Program-made: the position numbers and the translations under genes
The notes under the pieces: model-generated
Databases searched by the model: none
What the model saw: only the letters and a program-made list of their open reading frames with translations
Told to the model about the DNA's origin: nothing
Shown here: positions 30,401 to 42,189 of the stretch, in pieces
How the letters are laid out: each line of letters opens with the position of its first letter
Position numbering within the stretch: the stretch's first letter is position 1
Origin: Pomphorhynchus laevis
Lineage: Eukaryota > Acanthocephala > Palaeacanthocephala > Echinorhynchida > Pomphorhynchidae
Assembly (NCBI GenBank): GCA_012934845.2
Contig: WNNJ02003000.1
Location: 1 to 64,000 of the forward strand
Length of the DNA stretch: 64,000 bases
Direction of reading: 5' to 3'

Positions 30401-32011
30401 TTAATCCTTTTCCAGCTATTACTAAATTATATTTAACCATATAATAATTAAAATTGTAATAATTAAAAGAGATAACTGGGCTGACAGAAACACCATAACA
30501 ATTTTCGATTTCCTTTTAATTCCTCATCGTAAATATATTATTAAAACAAGAAAATCAATTCATTTACCATTAATTTGAATTGTTAGGATTTTTTTCTTCT
30601 TAATTATAAAATGCAAATGCAAAGATAAAAGATACTTTCTATCGCAATTTTTTTACTTAATATAATTACAAGAAGGCTAGGAAACAGGAATATTTATTTG
30701 ATTAGAAAAATCCAATATTTCGACGGCACTACGGCGCGTCATCTTCAGGGTTGTGTGAAAAATCAACTAAATTTTAATTTAATTATTTATTTTGTAGATT
30801 AGAGTAAATCTACTTAAAGAATATTTAGTAAATTTGCTAAATTGCTTGTAATTAGCTAAAAACGGTTGAAACATCAAATCGCTCTACAGCCTCGACAACA
30901 TCACAAAGATCAGTATGATTAGTATCTATTATAAATAGACTTACATTCTTAATAGATTATATTTGTTGGCATATTCATTTATTAAGAATATTATAAATAA
31001 TATAATATTAATATTATAATATTATTTACCTCAATTTAACCGAATTAAATTTTATTTGAATTTAGTTGAATTCGTTTTTACAACGAAAAGAGTTGTTTAC
31101 GCAATGGAAATAATTACAGTTATAATTATATTTTGTGTTTAATGATTCATCATCCGTTGTTTTATTGAATAAAAAATTATTAACTTACAGTCAGTTAGGA
31201 CAACGCTGCTTTAATCTGCTATATTACGAAACGAAAACACCATTAAAATGTAAATTATCACCGATTTTCCATGTAAATCGCAATGGGAAACAAGGATGTA
31301 TAACTGATCAAAATATATGGCCCGATCATCTGAGTTTTATCATTTTACTCTTCCATCTCTGTCAACAGAATACTTCTCCAAATAATATATCAAAGTTGAA
31401 TTGATCGAACGTGTCGATGGAGTGTTGACATGCCAACCTTTGATATATCGCAAATACAACAGTAATTGTGATATTTTAAAATATATTCGCTTAGACAGCT
31501 CCTTGTCATATCTCGGATCTTTGCGTTTCCTGGTAAAATAGTAACTATCCATCATGTGAGTAGCGATAATAAATTTGGGAGCTGTTATCTATCATTCCTA
31601 TAGCCAAAAGTGGAAGCTTCAAGACACTATTTCGATTAATTATTCCGAACTGTAATATCACGATGTGATTGCTACGGTATGTTGACAATAAGGTTTTTAC
31701 ATTAAACCTTGATAACTAAACTTCTCAAGTTGAGCAAACGAAAATACTTATCATCGTACAAATGTTGTGATATATTCAGTCCAAATCAGTTCTTAATTAT
31801 CATTTTCTGTGCTGGCATTTAAATAAAAAGTAAAAAATATTTAATGATAAGACATAAAACCTATTGACAACAATAGACTCTCAAATTTGATGAGAGTTAG
31901 TTTGATTCAAAACAGATTATGGTTATATTCCAAAATTTATGGAAAATTTGTATCACAATATAGCACAGCATGAAGGTTTTTGGATAGATAGCAACACGCC
32001 TACGAAAAGCG
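30400..32011. other. AT-rich stretch without recognised genes
   Basis: Short open frames around 31135-31555 on both strands have no recognisable motif. Near 30710-30760 there is a CCCTGAAGATGACG...GTCGAAATATTGG string (minus strand), a type of hairpin common at retroelement ends. It resembles a hammerhead core but fails its base-pairing rules. No gene is called. Confidence 0.5.
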
Positions 32012-34660
32012 AAATTAGCAGTTTATCCTGATAACCTCTAATTCTTATTCTAATACATCGTCTATTATTTATTAGTCAATTCATAAAAAATTGAGTTTTA
32101 TTTTAAATTTTAATTTTTTATTTTAACTTGATATTAATGTAAATTGTACAAATATATGTATATATTATATTTATGTAATAAATATAATATACATGGCTAT
32201 AGTTTTGTATGTTATAATAATGGAGAAGTATAAATCAACAAGATATTATTAAAATATTAAATTTACAATACGCAAATCAAATAAATTTAAAAATAAAAAT
32301 AAATTTTAACTATTAAGCGTTAAGGTTTTTTATGTGTAGATAATAAACAATATGCTTTGTGTTAGAATTACATACACCAGGTAATCGAATTTCACCAGAG
32401 GAAATACGTTCTTAGCACGCATTTGGTCCAGCTGCTATGTTGGGTCGAGGAATAGGAGCCGAAACTGATAGCATAGCAGTTATTTCCTGATGCTGATACA
32501 TCGTCTGTTATTTATTTAAGTAAAAATTATAACAATTATTAATTATTTATAATTATTTATAATTTCTTAATTATTTATTTAATTATTTTATTTTTATTAT
32601 GGATGAATAATAAATAATGTACTATAAATTGATTGTCCACTCACTTGGATTATTTATTAGTGGAGAGAGTGAAGTAAAATATTTATTTAATCGAATTTTC
32701 AGTAGCCTACTGCTATCATCATCAGGAGATTATAGCAGTAGGCCACTCCTGAAGATGATAGCAGTAGGCTATTGAAAATTCGATTAAATAAATATTTTAC
32801 TTCACTCTCTCCAATAATAAATAATAAATAGTATATTTTGTATTAGAATATAATACTAGATAATCAAATTTCATCAAAAGAAATACGTCATTACCATGCA
32901 TTTGAACCCGCTGCTAAGTTTGGCAAAGGAATAGCGGTCGAAACTTGATAACATAGCAGTTCCTCCTGATGACCTCTAATCCTTATTTGATACATCGTAT
33001 GTTATTTATTAGTCAATTCATAAAAATGACTTTTATTTTAAATTTCAATTTTTTATTTTAACTTTAAATTATAGAAAATCTAAAAACAATTATATATTTT
33101 ATTATTTAATTATTAAGTTTGGATTCAGCATTATTATGTTTTATTTATTTTATAGAAAATCTAAAAACAATTATTAATATTATTATTAAATTTTGATTTA
33201 GCATTATTATGTTTTTTTTATTTTTTAATTATATTAAATACGTAGACTCAGTTAGCTGATTTAATTTGTACCAATACATTAGCATGTATTTGGTCCCGCT
33301 GCTATGTTGGGTAGAGGAGCTAGGGGCTGAAACCTGATAGCATAGCAATTCCTCCTGATGAAAACTAATCCATATTCTTATACATCCTCTGTTATTAGTC
33401 AGTTCATAAAAATTAACTTTCATTATAAATTTCAATTTTTTATTATAACTTGATATAAATTATATGACATCTTATATAACAATTATTTGTTATTTATAAT
33501 TATTTGAATATTTAATTATTTTATTATTTGAATTTATAAAATTTTATATAAAATTATATAATTATTTATAATTATTTATCTTAATATATTATTTAACTTG
33601 GTATAAATTATATAAAATCTTATACCAATTATTTATTATCTAATTATTAAATTTTGATTTATTGATTTAGCATTAATATTTTTATTTATTTATTTTTATT
33701 TATTTATTTTTATTTATTGATTTATTTTTATTTTATTAAATACGTGGACTAAGTTAGCTGAATTTATTGATTCTTTTGAGTCAGAGAAATGAAATAGAAT
33801 AAACGTCATAAAAATGACGTTTATTTTAAATTTCAATTTTTTATTTTAACTTGATTTAAATTATAGAAAATGTTATAACAATTATTTATTAGTTACAATA
33901 TTAGTGACAAATATTACTGTCTAAGAGAAGACAAAGAAATGTTTGAATTGATAAATTAATCTCTAAATTTTGAAATAAAAATGTACAGTTCTTTTAAATT
34001 TACTTAGATAATGAGTGCCAGCCAGAACTTACGCAAAAATGGTTGAGATCGCTTTCGAACTGTACAGCAAATGCACAGACTTTGTGCTAGAGTTTTATTT
34101 TCTATATTTTAAGATGTGACAGTAAGCGAGCTAGATAAAATACTATTACTTCTCTGTAAATAGAAATATGCAATATTATCCTTATTCTAATACATCGCCT
34201 GTTATTTATTAGTCGATTGATAAAAATTGACTTTCATTTTAAATTTCAATTTTAAATTTTAACTTGATATTAATATAAATTGTATAAAATCTTATTATTT
34301 ATTATTTATCTTTATTTTTGATTTATTATTTCATTATTTTTAATTTTACAATATAAAATACGGAGACTATGTAACTTATTTGATACGAATACATACGTAC
34401 TTATATAAAAATAAATATTAAATATTATTAAAAATATAATACTAGATAATCAAATTTCATCAGAGGAAATACGTCATTAGCGCGTATTTTGCCCCGCTGA
34501 TATGTTAGGTCAAGGAATAGAAGATCGAAACCTGATAGCATAGCAGTTCCTCCTGATTACCTCTAATCCTTATTCTTATACATCGTATGTTATTTAGTAG
34601 TCAATTCATAACAATCGACTTTCATTTTAAAATTTAATTTTAAATTTTAACTTGATATAA
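32012..34660 (+). repeat. Cluster of Rep1 repeats
   Basis: Rep1 copies or partial copies in the + orientation at about 32012-32130, 32365-32530, 32850-33080, 33225-33470, 33808-33865, 34170-34300 and 34440-34660. Fuller copies share GAAATACGT, the CTGCTATG/CATAGCAG inverted pair (32432-32439 with 32472-32479; 33299-33306 with 33351-33357), then a CTCCTGATGAC-type block, a CTTATTCTAATACATCG block and an AT-rich ATTTCAATTTTTTATT tail. Copies are often preceded by AAATACGTAGACTCAGTTAGC. Spacing is 250-500 bp, so this is a loose array rather than a true satellite. No coding content; 33880-34170 between copies shows nothing recognisable. Confidence 0.65.
32662..32812. repeat. Near-perfect 66-bp-arm palindrome
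   Basis: The left arm (32662-32727) and right arm (32747-32812) are reverse complements with two mismatches. The 19-bp loop contains a third copy of the ATAGCAGTAGGC motif also present in each arm. Weaker complementarity extends about 12 bp further out. Transcripts would form a long hairpin. The structure looks like a fold-back (MITE-like) element or two element ends joined head-to-head. It lies between two Rep1 copies. Confidence 0.85.
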
Positions 34661-34689
34661 GTTATGTAAAATCTCATATAAAAAATTAT

Positions 34690-36660
34690 TTTAAGGTATC
34701 AAATGCGTGCCAGCGCACGCTTACATGACCAAAACAAAACAAAAATGTCAATCATGTGTCGAGAAGGTTTGAACAGAGGAAGTGTTTGAATGTGATAAAG
34801 AAGGAAGTGCGGCGGACGTCGAGAGGGAGTTGATTTCAGGCGAGTGGGGCGGCGACGAGGAAGAATCGGAGACCATAGTGGTTGGAGTAATTAAGAGCGT
34901 GGAGTAAGAGGGTATGGCGAGAACGCAGCGATAGCGAGATGGGGCGAGTGTCGTCTAAGAAAGGAAGGTTGATGAACGATGGAGAGCCGACCGCGATGAG
35001 ACGAAAAGTTACGAGAAGGCGGAGTTTGATGCTGATGTGGATGGTGGACCAGGAGAGTTGGGCAAAATATGTGGATGTGTGGTCGAAGCGACGAAGACGA
35101 AAGATCACTCGAACAGCGAAGTTGATAATTCGTTGTAGGGGTAAGATGATGGATTTTGGAATATTTGAAGAAAAGGCAGATGCAGTAATCGATTTTAGGG
35201 AAAAGAAGCGATGAAAGAAGATACATACAAGAACGGAAGTCGATGAGGGGGAGGATACGGCGGATGTTACGGAGAATTAAGCTAGACGAGCGGACGTTGT
35301 TGCGGACGAAGGGTTTAAGGGAAAGGTGATCATCGAAATGGGAGCCTAGAAATGTGAGTTTGTGTACTATGGGAATGATCGATGAGGCAAAATATACAGT
35401 GGGAGTAGATATGTTTGGTTTACGGGTGAAATCCACAAATTTTAGACTTGTCGGGGCTTAGAACGAGATGGAGATTGGAGGGACGTTTGTAGATAGAAGA
35501 AAGACAGTTGGAGGCAGAAATGCCGATATCGTGTATGCGATGTGCGGGTGCATGAGCATAGATTAGAATGTCATCGACGTATTGCATGACCTTAAAGGAG
35601 TAAGGTTTGATAAACGGAGATAGATCGCCAAGCAGAAGAGAGAAAAGCAGGGGATCTAGGACTGAACCTTGTGGGACCCCGCAAAAAATAGGGATGGGAG
35701 GGGAGGATGATGAATTAGAACAGACGCGAAAGGAACGTTCGGATATATATGAGGCAAACCATGCTACGGAGGAGGAAGAAAAGCTGTAATTATAACGAAG
35801 GCGAGAAAGGAGGATGGAGTGGTCGACAATTTTGAAGGCGGATGAGAGGTCGAGGGAGATGAGAACAATATATAGAGCCTTGTCTCGAGAAAGTAGTAAG
35901 TTGTAAACTTTCATGCAGGCGATTTCTGTTGAGTGGTTAGAGCGGAAAGCGAATTGGAGAGGAGGGTACAAATTGGACGAAGAGAGATAAACATTGATTT
36001 GTGTTAAGATGATGCGTTCTAAGAGCTTAGAAAGAAGGGAGGGTCGATCCATTGTTTCTTAAGGAGGTAACGAACGATTGCGGATTTCCAGTGTGAAGGA
36101 AATATAGCACTGCGGATGGACGAGTTAAACAAGGTGGTGAGGAAAAGGGATATAGATGAGCATATGAATTTCAGTATGGGGTTAGGCAGGGTATCGGCAA
36201 GTGACATTTTGTTGGGCAAATACATGAGGCCAGATGAGACTTCGACAGGTGAGACAGAGGGAAGATGAAAGAATTCCTGGAGGATGAGACTAGGCGGGGT
36301 AGACGGAATTGCACAATGATGTGTAGGCAGCAAAATGATCAGGGACAGCGATGATGTCGAGTGCCCCACCAAGGATATGTGTGGGGGCAGTGGAGATGGG
36401 TTTGTAGTTATAGTTGGATAGAATGTTGATGAACTGGATGGACTCGATGGAAGAGTGGTGGTCGAGGTGGATGTTGAAATCGCCAAGAACGATGTAAGGG
36501 ATGGAGGACAAAGAACAGTGGGACAGAAGGTTAGCGAGTTTGGTAAAAAATAAGGAGGTAGGAGCAGATAAACCAGGACGGTATACAATGGCGATATCTA
36601 GAGTGATCGGGTTAGAAGAACGACAAGTGAGCAGTTCAAATTTCCTGCGGAAATTTTTGC
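34690..36660 (-). mobile_element. 5'-truncated L2/CR1-like LINE (family C, copy 2)
   Basis: Minus-strand pieces run from a partial endonuclease (36511-36290: SSIPYIVLGDFNIHLDHH, the GDFNxH motif) through an RT (36052-35420: LDLSSAFKIVDH, GVPQGSVLDPLLFSLLLGDL, MQYVDDILIYAHAP) to the thumb region (35436-34836: LTFLGSHFDDHLSLKPFVR). The catalytic box is YVDD here and YADD in copy 1. Frames change several times. The 3' UTR keeps a hairpin (34705-34720) with flanks matching copy 1, then an AT-rich end. The 5' truncation is inside the endonuclease, near 36660. Confidence 0.8.
34705..34720 (-). other. 3'-terminal hairpin of family C LINE, copy 2
   Basis: GCGTGC-CAGC-GCACGC, a perfect 6-bp stem in the context AAAT before and TTACA after (+ strand). 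It matches the position of the 7369-7385 hairpin in copy 1 but has a G-C pair where copy 1 has A-T, a compensatory change supporting selection on the stem. Confidence 0.7.
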
Positions 36661-38884
36661 GGACAGTCGTTAATTATATTGTAATTAATACCAATTAATA
36701 CTATTTTTATAAATATAAAATATCACTTTTGTAACCTACGATGTTAACTCTTAACAGAATCATTTCTAAGTAAACGTTAAATTCATTAGAAACTTTAAGA
36801 GATTTTATTTTGATTTAATACTTTTTAATATTACATAATTTAAAGTAATTTTAGAGCTGTATCAAGAAATGGTTTTTTTCGATATTTAGTTAACCTTTGT
36901 TAGCATTTTCAGAAAATTACAGGAAATATTATTTTCTGAACAGAGGAAAGCTAAATATCAAATAAAATTTTTCTCATTTCTGAAAAAAAATCATTTCTGA
37001 TGCAGCTTCAATAATTCGTCATCAATAATGGATCATTATCAAATATTTGCAATAACAGAATTTTGTCTTTCGGTGATTTTAATTGATGGATGTAGGCTAT
37101 TGAGAAATGATACAGTAGGGAAGATACGGGGCGTATCGTGGAGGGAAGATGACATGAGGTGGGACATGGTTTTATGTTATTTTAAATTCCAGAATCAAAT
37201 AGTATTGTTTTATTTTCTAATTATTCAGATAAATGTTTCATCTATAATTGAAAAACAGAATTACTAATGAGTGTATCTAAATCCTTAAATCCTTACTTTT
37301 ATGTATGCGTTATTATTTAGTCACTACAGAAACCTTTCTCGTGATGTATCTTTAAATATATTAATTTACATATCAATATTTACATAGAATTTTAGTATCA
37401 GCAAAAAAATTGCGGATAATAAAATTTTATTAGTGAAATTTTACTAACAGAATGCCACAGAATTAATTTTAAATAATTAAATTTTTACTTTGCATTTTTA
37501 AATTTAATGATCGATACCAATTAGAAAGGAATATCAACTTTACATAATTTAATCTCTATATGATTAAGTATCACGAGTCGTTGCTGAAGGCAATAGAAGC
37601 AGCTTTTGAGATATTGAACTAGAATTTTTTATGTTTGGAGACTGTCATAATTTACACTGAAATTATTCTGTTTGGAAATATTACGTAGAACATTTTCACT
37701 TTTAAATTCAAACCAAAACCAATAAGCTAAACGGCCTTATATGCCCAAAAGACGCAAAACTTTATCCGGCCGAGCTTGACAATCTGCAAAACATCATCAA
37801 GACTTATACAACTTTACAGGTAAGCTGCGATTGAGTAGGATGTGATGTCTAACCAACAATCTGCATTCCATCTACAGTTGAACAAACCGTTGCAGATAAA
37901 AAATTACGTACTGGTATTGCTACGCTCGTTAATTAGGAAGAACAGAGCTGTCCAACATGTACAAGATATTTAAGTATGTCTACCAAAACCGTGAACAACT
38001 GAGATGATTCTACAACATGTTTATGGGTGAATACCATCAACCACGACAATGATCCGCTCGAATGCAGAATACGCATATGAGATAAACAAAACATTGTATC
38101 ATATCAAATAGTTAAATCGAGAATTACACATCAAACAAACAAAAAAATCAAAAGATTTGAAAAAGAAAAACAGAAAACCAGATATTATTTAATGGTTGAC
38201 AGCGCAACCAATTCATCATTAAGCTAATTCATTTGGCACAATCACAAAACGGATCCACAGCGAGTATAAGATATCATCTTCACCAAACTCATTAAACAGT
38301 AAAGCTATATTACTTCTGAAAAGCCCATAACCACAACAAACTCGTCCCAAATCATAATATACTAAACCTTATGGGTAAAAGAGAGTTGAGCGATTTCAGA
38401 TAGTGTGCGATTGGGGAAAATGCGAGTAGCAGAATCTGAGATGAGTTTAAATCGTTAGGAGAGGACAAAGATTAGATCAAATCTTCTCATTAGATTGAGA
38501 AGATTTGTTTCGGCAGATGAATGCAACAGAATAGATTACTGGAAAAGGATGTGTAAGCCGCAGGAACAAGATACGAGAAGATGGATCTGAACGTGGAGAC
38601 ATCGTGGTCGATACGTGCTAGTAAAGATAAGATGGTGGAAAGAGTGAAATTGGTGACGATGACGCAACGATCGCGAGAAGGAAATCGTTAATGTGAAGAA
38701 GGACGAGTGACGTGAGTGGGTGAGGTCACTTTGTGAGAGCTGGGAGTTGATGATATGAAGGGAGTATGTTCTACAGTGGAATACAAGAGTATATGAATAA
38801 TATATATGGTTGCAAGAGATGTGTGATAAGATTATGAGTGGAAGGATCGTGTAGGTTGTTGAGGTTATTTTGATTGACGGATTC
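36660..38884. other. Stretch without confident genes
   Basis: Mostly AT-rich up to 37730. At 37740-37930 a short + strand open frame (PKDAKLYPAELDNLQNII) runs up to a GTAAGC donor-like site (37822), and an acceptor-like CTACAG follows at about 37878; it may be a small exon pair of an unknown gene. From 38390 to 38880 the + strand is purine-rich, as the antisense of family C LINEs is here. I could not identify any domain in it. Confidence 0.35.
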
Positions 38885-39430
38885 CCTTTATTATCTCTTC
38901 ACTTAGGTCCCTCTGGCTGCCTGCGAGAATTGCTAACATGGTTAAAATACTGATGTACATCAACCGGGTCTTTTATGAAGACAACCTCGATGCTCGTCAG
39001 TTCTACCCTATTACAGGTGTGCCTTAAAGATCCCCACTTTCTCCTACCCTATATATTGCTGATTCTATCGTACTGTTTAAAACATTTAAACGCGATCAAC
39101 ATCCAGTGGTATACGCTGATGATACAACAGCCATGTTTTATGGACGCTGGTCCATAGATGTAGTCTCTGACATTAACCGCTGTTTTAAGATTAAATGACA
39201 AGTTATCAACATCCTATCTTATTCTCAACTCATCTAAATCGCATGTGGTTGTATTTAATGGTGCCCCTGCAACAAAGAAAAAACTAAATAGACTAACAAT
39301 CTCAGCTCTCTATCCCATATTGAACAATCAACCAATCCCTACATGTACACATCGAGTAAAATATCTGGGGTGTACCATAACGGTTAAAGTATTGTATATC
39401 TCGCCTACAATAGTACACTTTGACTAGAAC
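38885..39430 (+). mobile_element. Jockey-like LINE fragment (family A, copy E)
   Basis: A short ORF2 piece truncated at both ends. It has the PLRELL-type block, MKTTSMLVSSTLLQ in an alternative frame of FYEDNLDARQFYPITGV, YADDTTAMFYG near 39105, and VKYLGCTITV near 39360. From about 39390 it jumps to the SPTIVHFD block, so an internal deletion is present. It directly precedes the orphan EGF array. Confidence 0.75.
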
Positions 39431-39485
39431 CTCAACTGGGATGCTAATATACAATAGGCAATAACAGAAACAAAAATTCAATATA

Positions 39486-41970
39486 TCTTCTTGGCAGTTT
39501 ATTCCAGTTCATCCTTTGGCACAACTGCAATTATAGCCGCCCATTGTATTTATACAAGTGCCATTATTATGGCATATAGTTTCATTGGATATACATTCAT
39601 TTATGTCATCTGTACAATTCTGACCTTGCCATCCTCTTGTGCAATTACAATTATAACCACCGGGTTTGTTAGTGCATGTGCCATTGTTCTCGCATATATT
39701 TGCTATTGCGCACTCGTCGATGTCTTGATCACAGTTTGTGCCATTCCAACCAGGCGAACAACAACATTCGTATGATCCGTTTTTGTTAATGCATGATCCC
39801 TTCTTTATGCATGGATTATTTATACATTCGTTTATATCTTCTTGGCAGTTTATTCCAGTCCATCCTTTGGCACAACTGCAATTATAGCCTCCCATTGTAT
39901 TTATACAAGTGTCATTATTATGGCATATAGTTTCATTGGATATACATTCATTTATGTCATCTGTACAATTCTGACCTTGCCATCCGCTTGGGCAATTACA
40001 ATTATAACCACCAAGTTTGTTAGTGCATGTGCCATTGTTCTCGCATATATTTGCTATTGCACACTCGTCGATGTCTTGATCACAGTTTGTGCCATTCCAA
40101 CCAGGCGAACAACTACATTCGTATGATCCGTTTTTGTTAATGCATGATCCGTTGTTTATGCATGGATTATTTATACATTCGTTTGTCTTCTTGTCAGTTT
40201 ATTCCAGTCCATACTTTGGCACAACTGCAATTATAGCCGCCCATTGTATTTATGCAGGTGCCATTATTAGGGCATATAGTTTCATTGGATATACATTCAT
40301 TAATATCATCTGTACAATTCCTACCTTGCCATCCGATTGTGCAATTACAATTATAACCGCCGGGTTCGTTAGTGCATGTGCCATTGTTCTCGTATATATT
40401 TGCTATTGCGCACTCGTCGATGTCTTGATCATAGTTTGTGCCATTCCAACCAGGCGAACAACTACATCCGTATGATCCGTTTTAGTTAATGCATGATCCG
40501 TTGTTTATGCATGGATTATTTATACATTCGCTTATGTCTTCCTGGCAGTTTATTCCAGTTCATCCTTTGGCACAACTGCAATTATAGCCGCCCATTGTAT
40601 TTATGCAAGTGCCATTATTATGGCATATAGTTTCATTGGATATACATTCATTTATGTCATCTGTACAATTCTGACCTTGCCATCCTCTTGTGCAATTACA
40701 ATTATAACCACCGGGTTTGTTAGTGCATGTGCCATTGTTCTCGCATATATTTGCTATTGCGCACTCGTCGATGTCTTGATCACAGTTTGTGCCATTCCAA
40801 CCAGGCGAACAACAACATTCGTATGATCCGTTTTTGTTAATGCATGATCCCTTCTTTATGCATGGATTATTTATACATTCGTTTATATCTTCTTGGCAGT
40901 TTATTCCAGTTCATCCTTTGGCACAACTGCAATTATAGCCGCCCATTGTATTTATACATGTGCCATTATTATGGCATATAGTTTCATTGGATATACATTC
41001 ATTTATGTCATCTGTACAATTCCTACCTTGCCATCCGATTGTGCAATTACAATTATAACCGCCGGGTTCGTTAGTGCATGTGCCATTGTTCTCGTATATA
41101 TTTGCTATTGCGCACTCGTCGATGTCTTGATCATAGTTTGTGCCATTCCAACCAGGCGAACAACTACATCCGTATGATCCGTTTTAGTTAATGCATGATC
41201 CGTTGTTTATGCATGGATTATTTATACATTCGCTTATGTCTTCCTGGCAGTTTATTCCAGTTCATCCTTTGGCACAACTGCAATTATAGCCGCCCATTGT
41301 ATTTATGCAAGTGCCATTATTATGGCATATAGTTTCATTGGATATACATTCATTTATGTCATCTGTACAATTCTGACCTTGCCATCCGCTTGTGCAATTA
41401 CAATTATAACCACCGGGTTTGTTAGTGCATGTGCCATTGTTCTCGCATATATTTGCTATTGCGCACTCGTCGATGTCTTGATCACAGTTTGTGCCATTCC
41501 AACCAGGCGAACAACTACATTCGTATGATCCGTTTTTGTTAATGCATGATCCGTTGTTTATGCATGGATTATTTATACATTCGTTTATATCTTCTTGGCA
41601 GTTTATTCCAGTCCATCCTTTTGCACAACTGCATTTATAGCCGCCCATTGTATTTATACAAGTGCCATTATTATGGCATATAGTTTCATTGGATATACAT
41701 TCATTTATGTCATCTGTACAATTCTGACCTTGCCATCCGCTTGTGCAATTACAATTATAACCACCGGGTTTGTTAGTGCATGTGCCATTGTTCTCGCATA
41801 TATTTGCTATTGCGCACTCGTCGATGTCTTGATCACAGTTTGTGCCATTCCAACCAGGCGAACAACTACATTCGTATGATCCGTTTTTGTTAATGCATGA
41901 TCCTTTATTTATGCATGGATTATTTATACATTCGTTTATATCTTCTTGACAGTTTATTCCAGTTCATTCA
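39486..41970 (-). pseudogene. Orphan array of seven 351-bp EGF-repeat units
   Basis: Seven tandem units of the same 351-bp repeat as the host EGF gene at 58263-64000, read on the same (minus) strand. Open pieces exist (39895-39509 and 41648-41262), but elsewhere the frame is broken. A TAA replaces the Lys codon of CINKNGSY in two units (near 40482 and 41187), and a 3-bp deletion with base changes lies near 40190. Both array ends fall at nearly the same phase of the repeat, in the FTGINCQED-coding part. Two-unit blocks (about 40200-40900 and 40905-41600) share private variants, so larger duplications arose after the array formed. There is no unique N- or C-terminal EGF sequence, promoter or flanking exon. 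It looks like a displaced, non-functional copy between LINE fragments. Confidence 0.8.
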
Positions 41971-42189
41971 GTCTGACATTCCATCTATTCAGTCTGACAC
42001 AGGTTTCAAGATCAAATTTTTGACAAAGAATCTAGCATATGCTAGAGCAAAATCATTACGCCGATGTCGTTACACTTTAATTCAAATAAGGAACCAGACG
42101 TAATAGATGCTTCAAGTTCGACTCGCATTTGGACACGAAGACATAGACATTCACGGACTGTGTATAAACAATAAAGTAATATCAATGAC

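Noticed and set aside
30715-30765. CTGAAGA...GTCGAAA on the minus strand as a hammerhead
   Set aside because: There is an extra base before stem II, and no valid stem III or stem I.
31135-31555. Overlapping small frames on both strands
   Set aside because: No recognisable motif, coding bias or splice context.
32690-32800. CTGATGA...CTACTGAAA in the palindrome as a hammerhead
   Set aside because: The bases flanking the core cannot form stem II with a G-C closing pair. The segment is better described as a fold-back palindrome.
39491-41879. Plus-strand 94-residue open frames repeated in the orphan EGF array
   Set aside because: They are antisense shadows of the 351-bp coding unit and recur with it.
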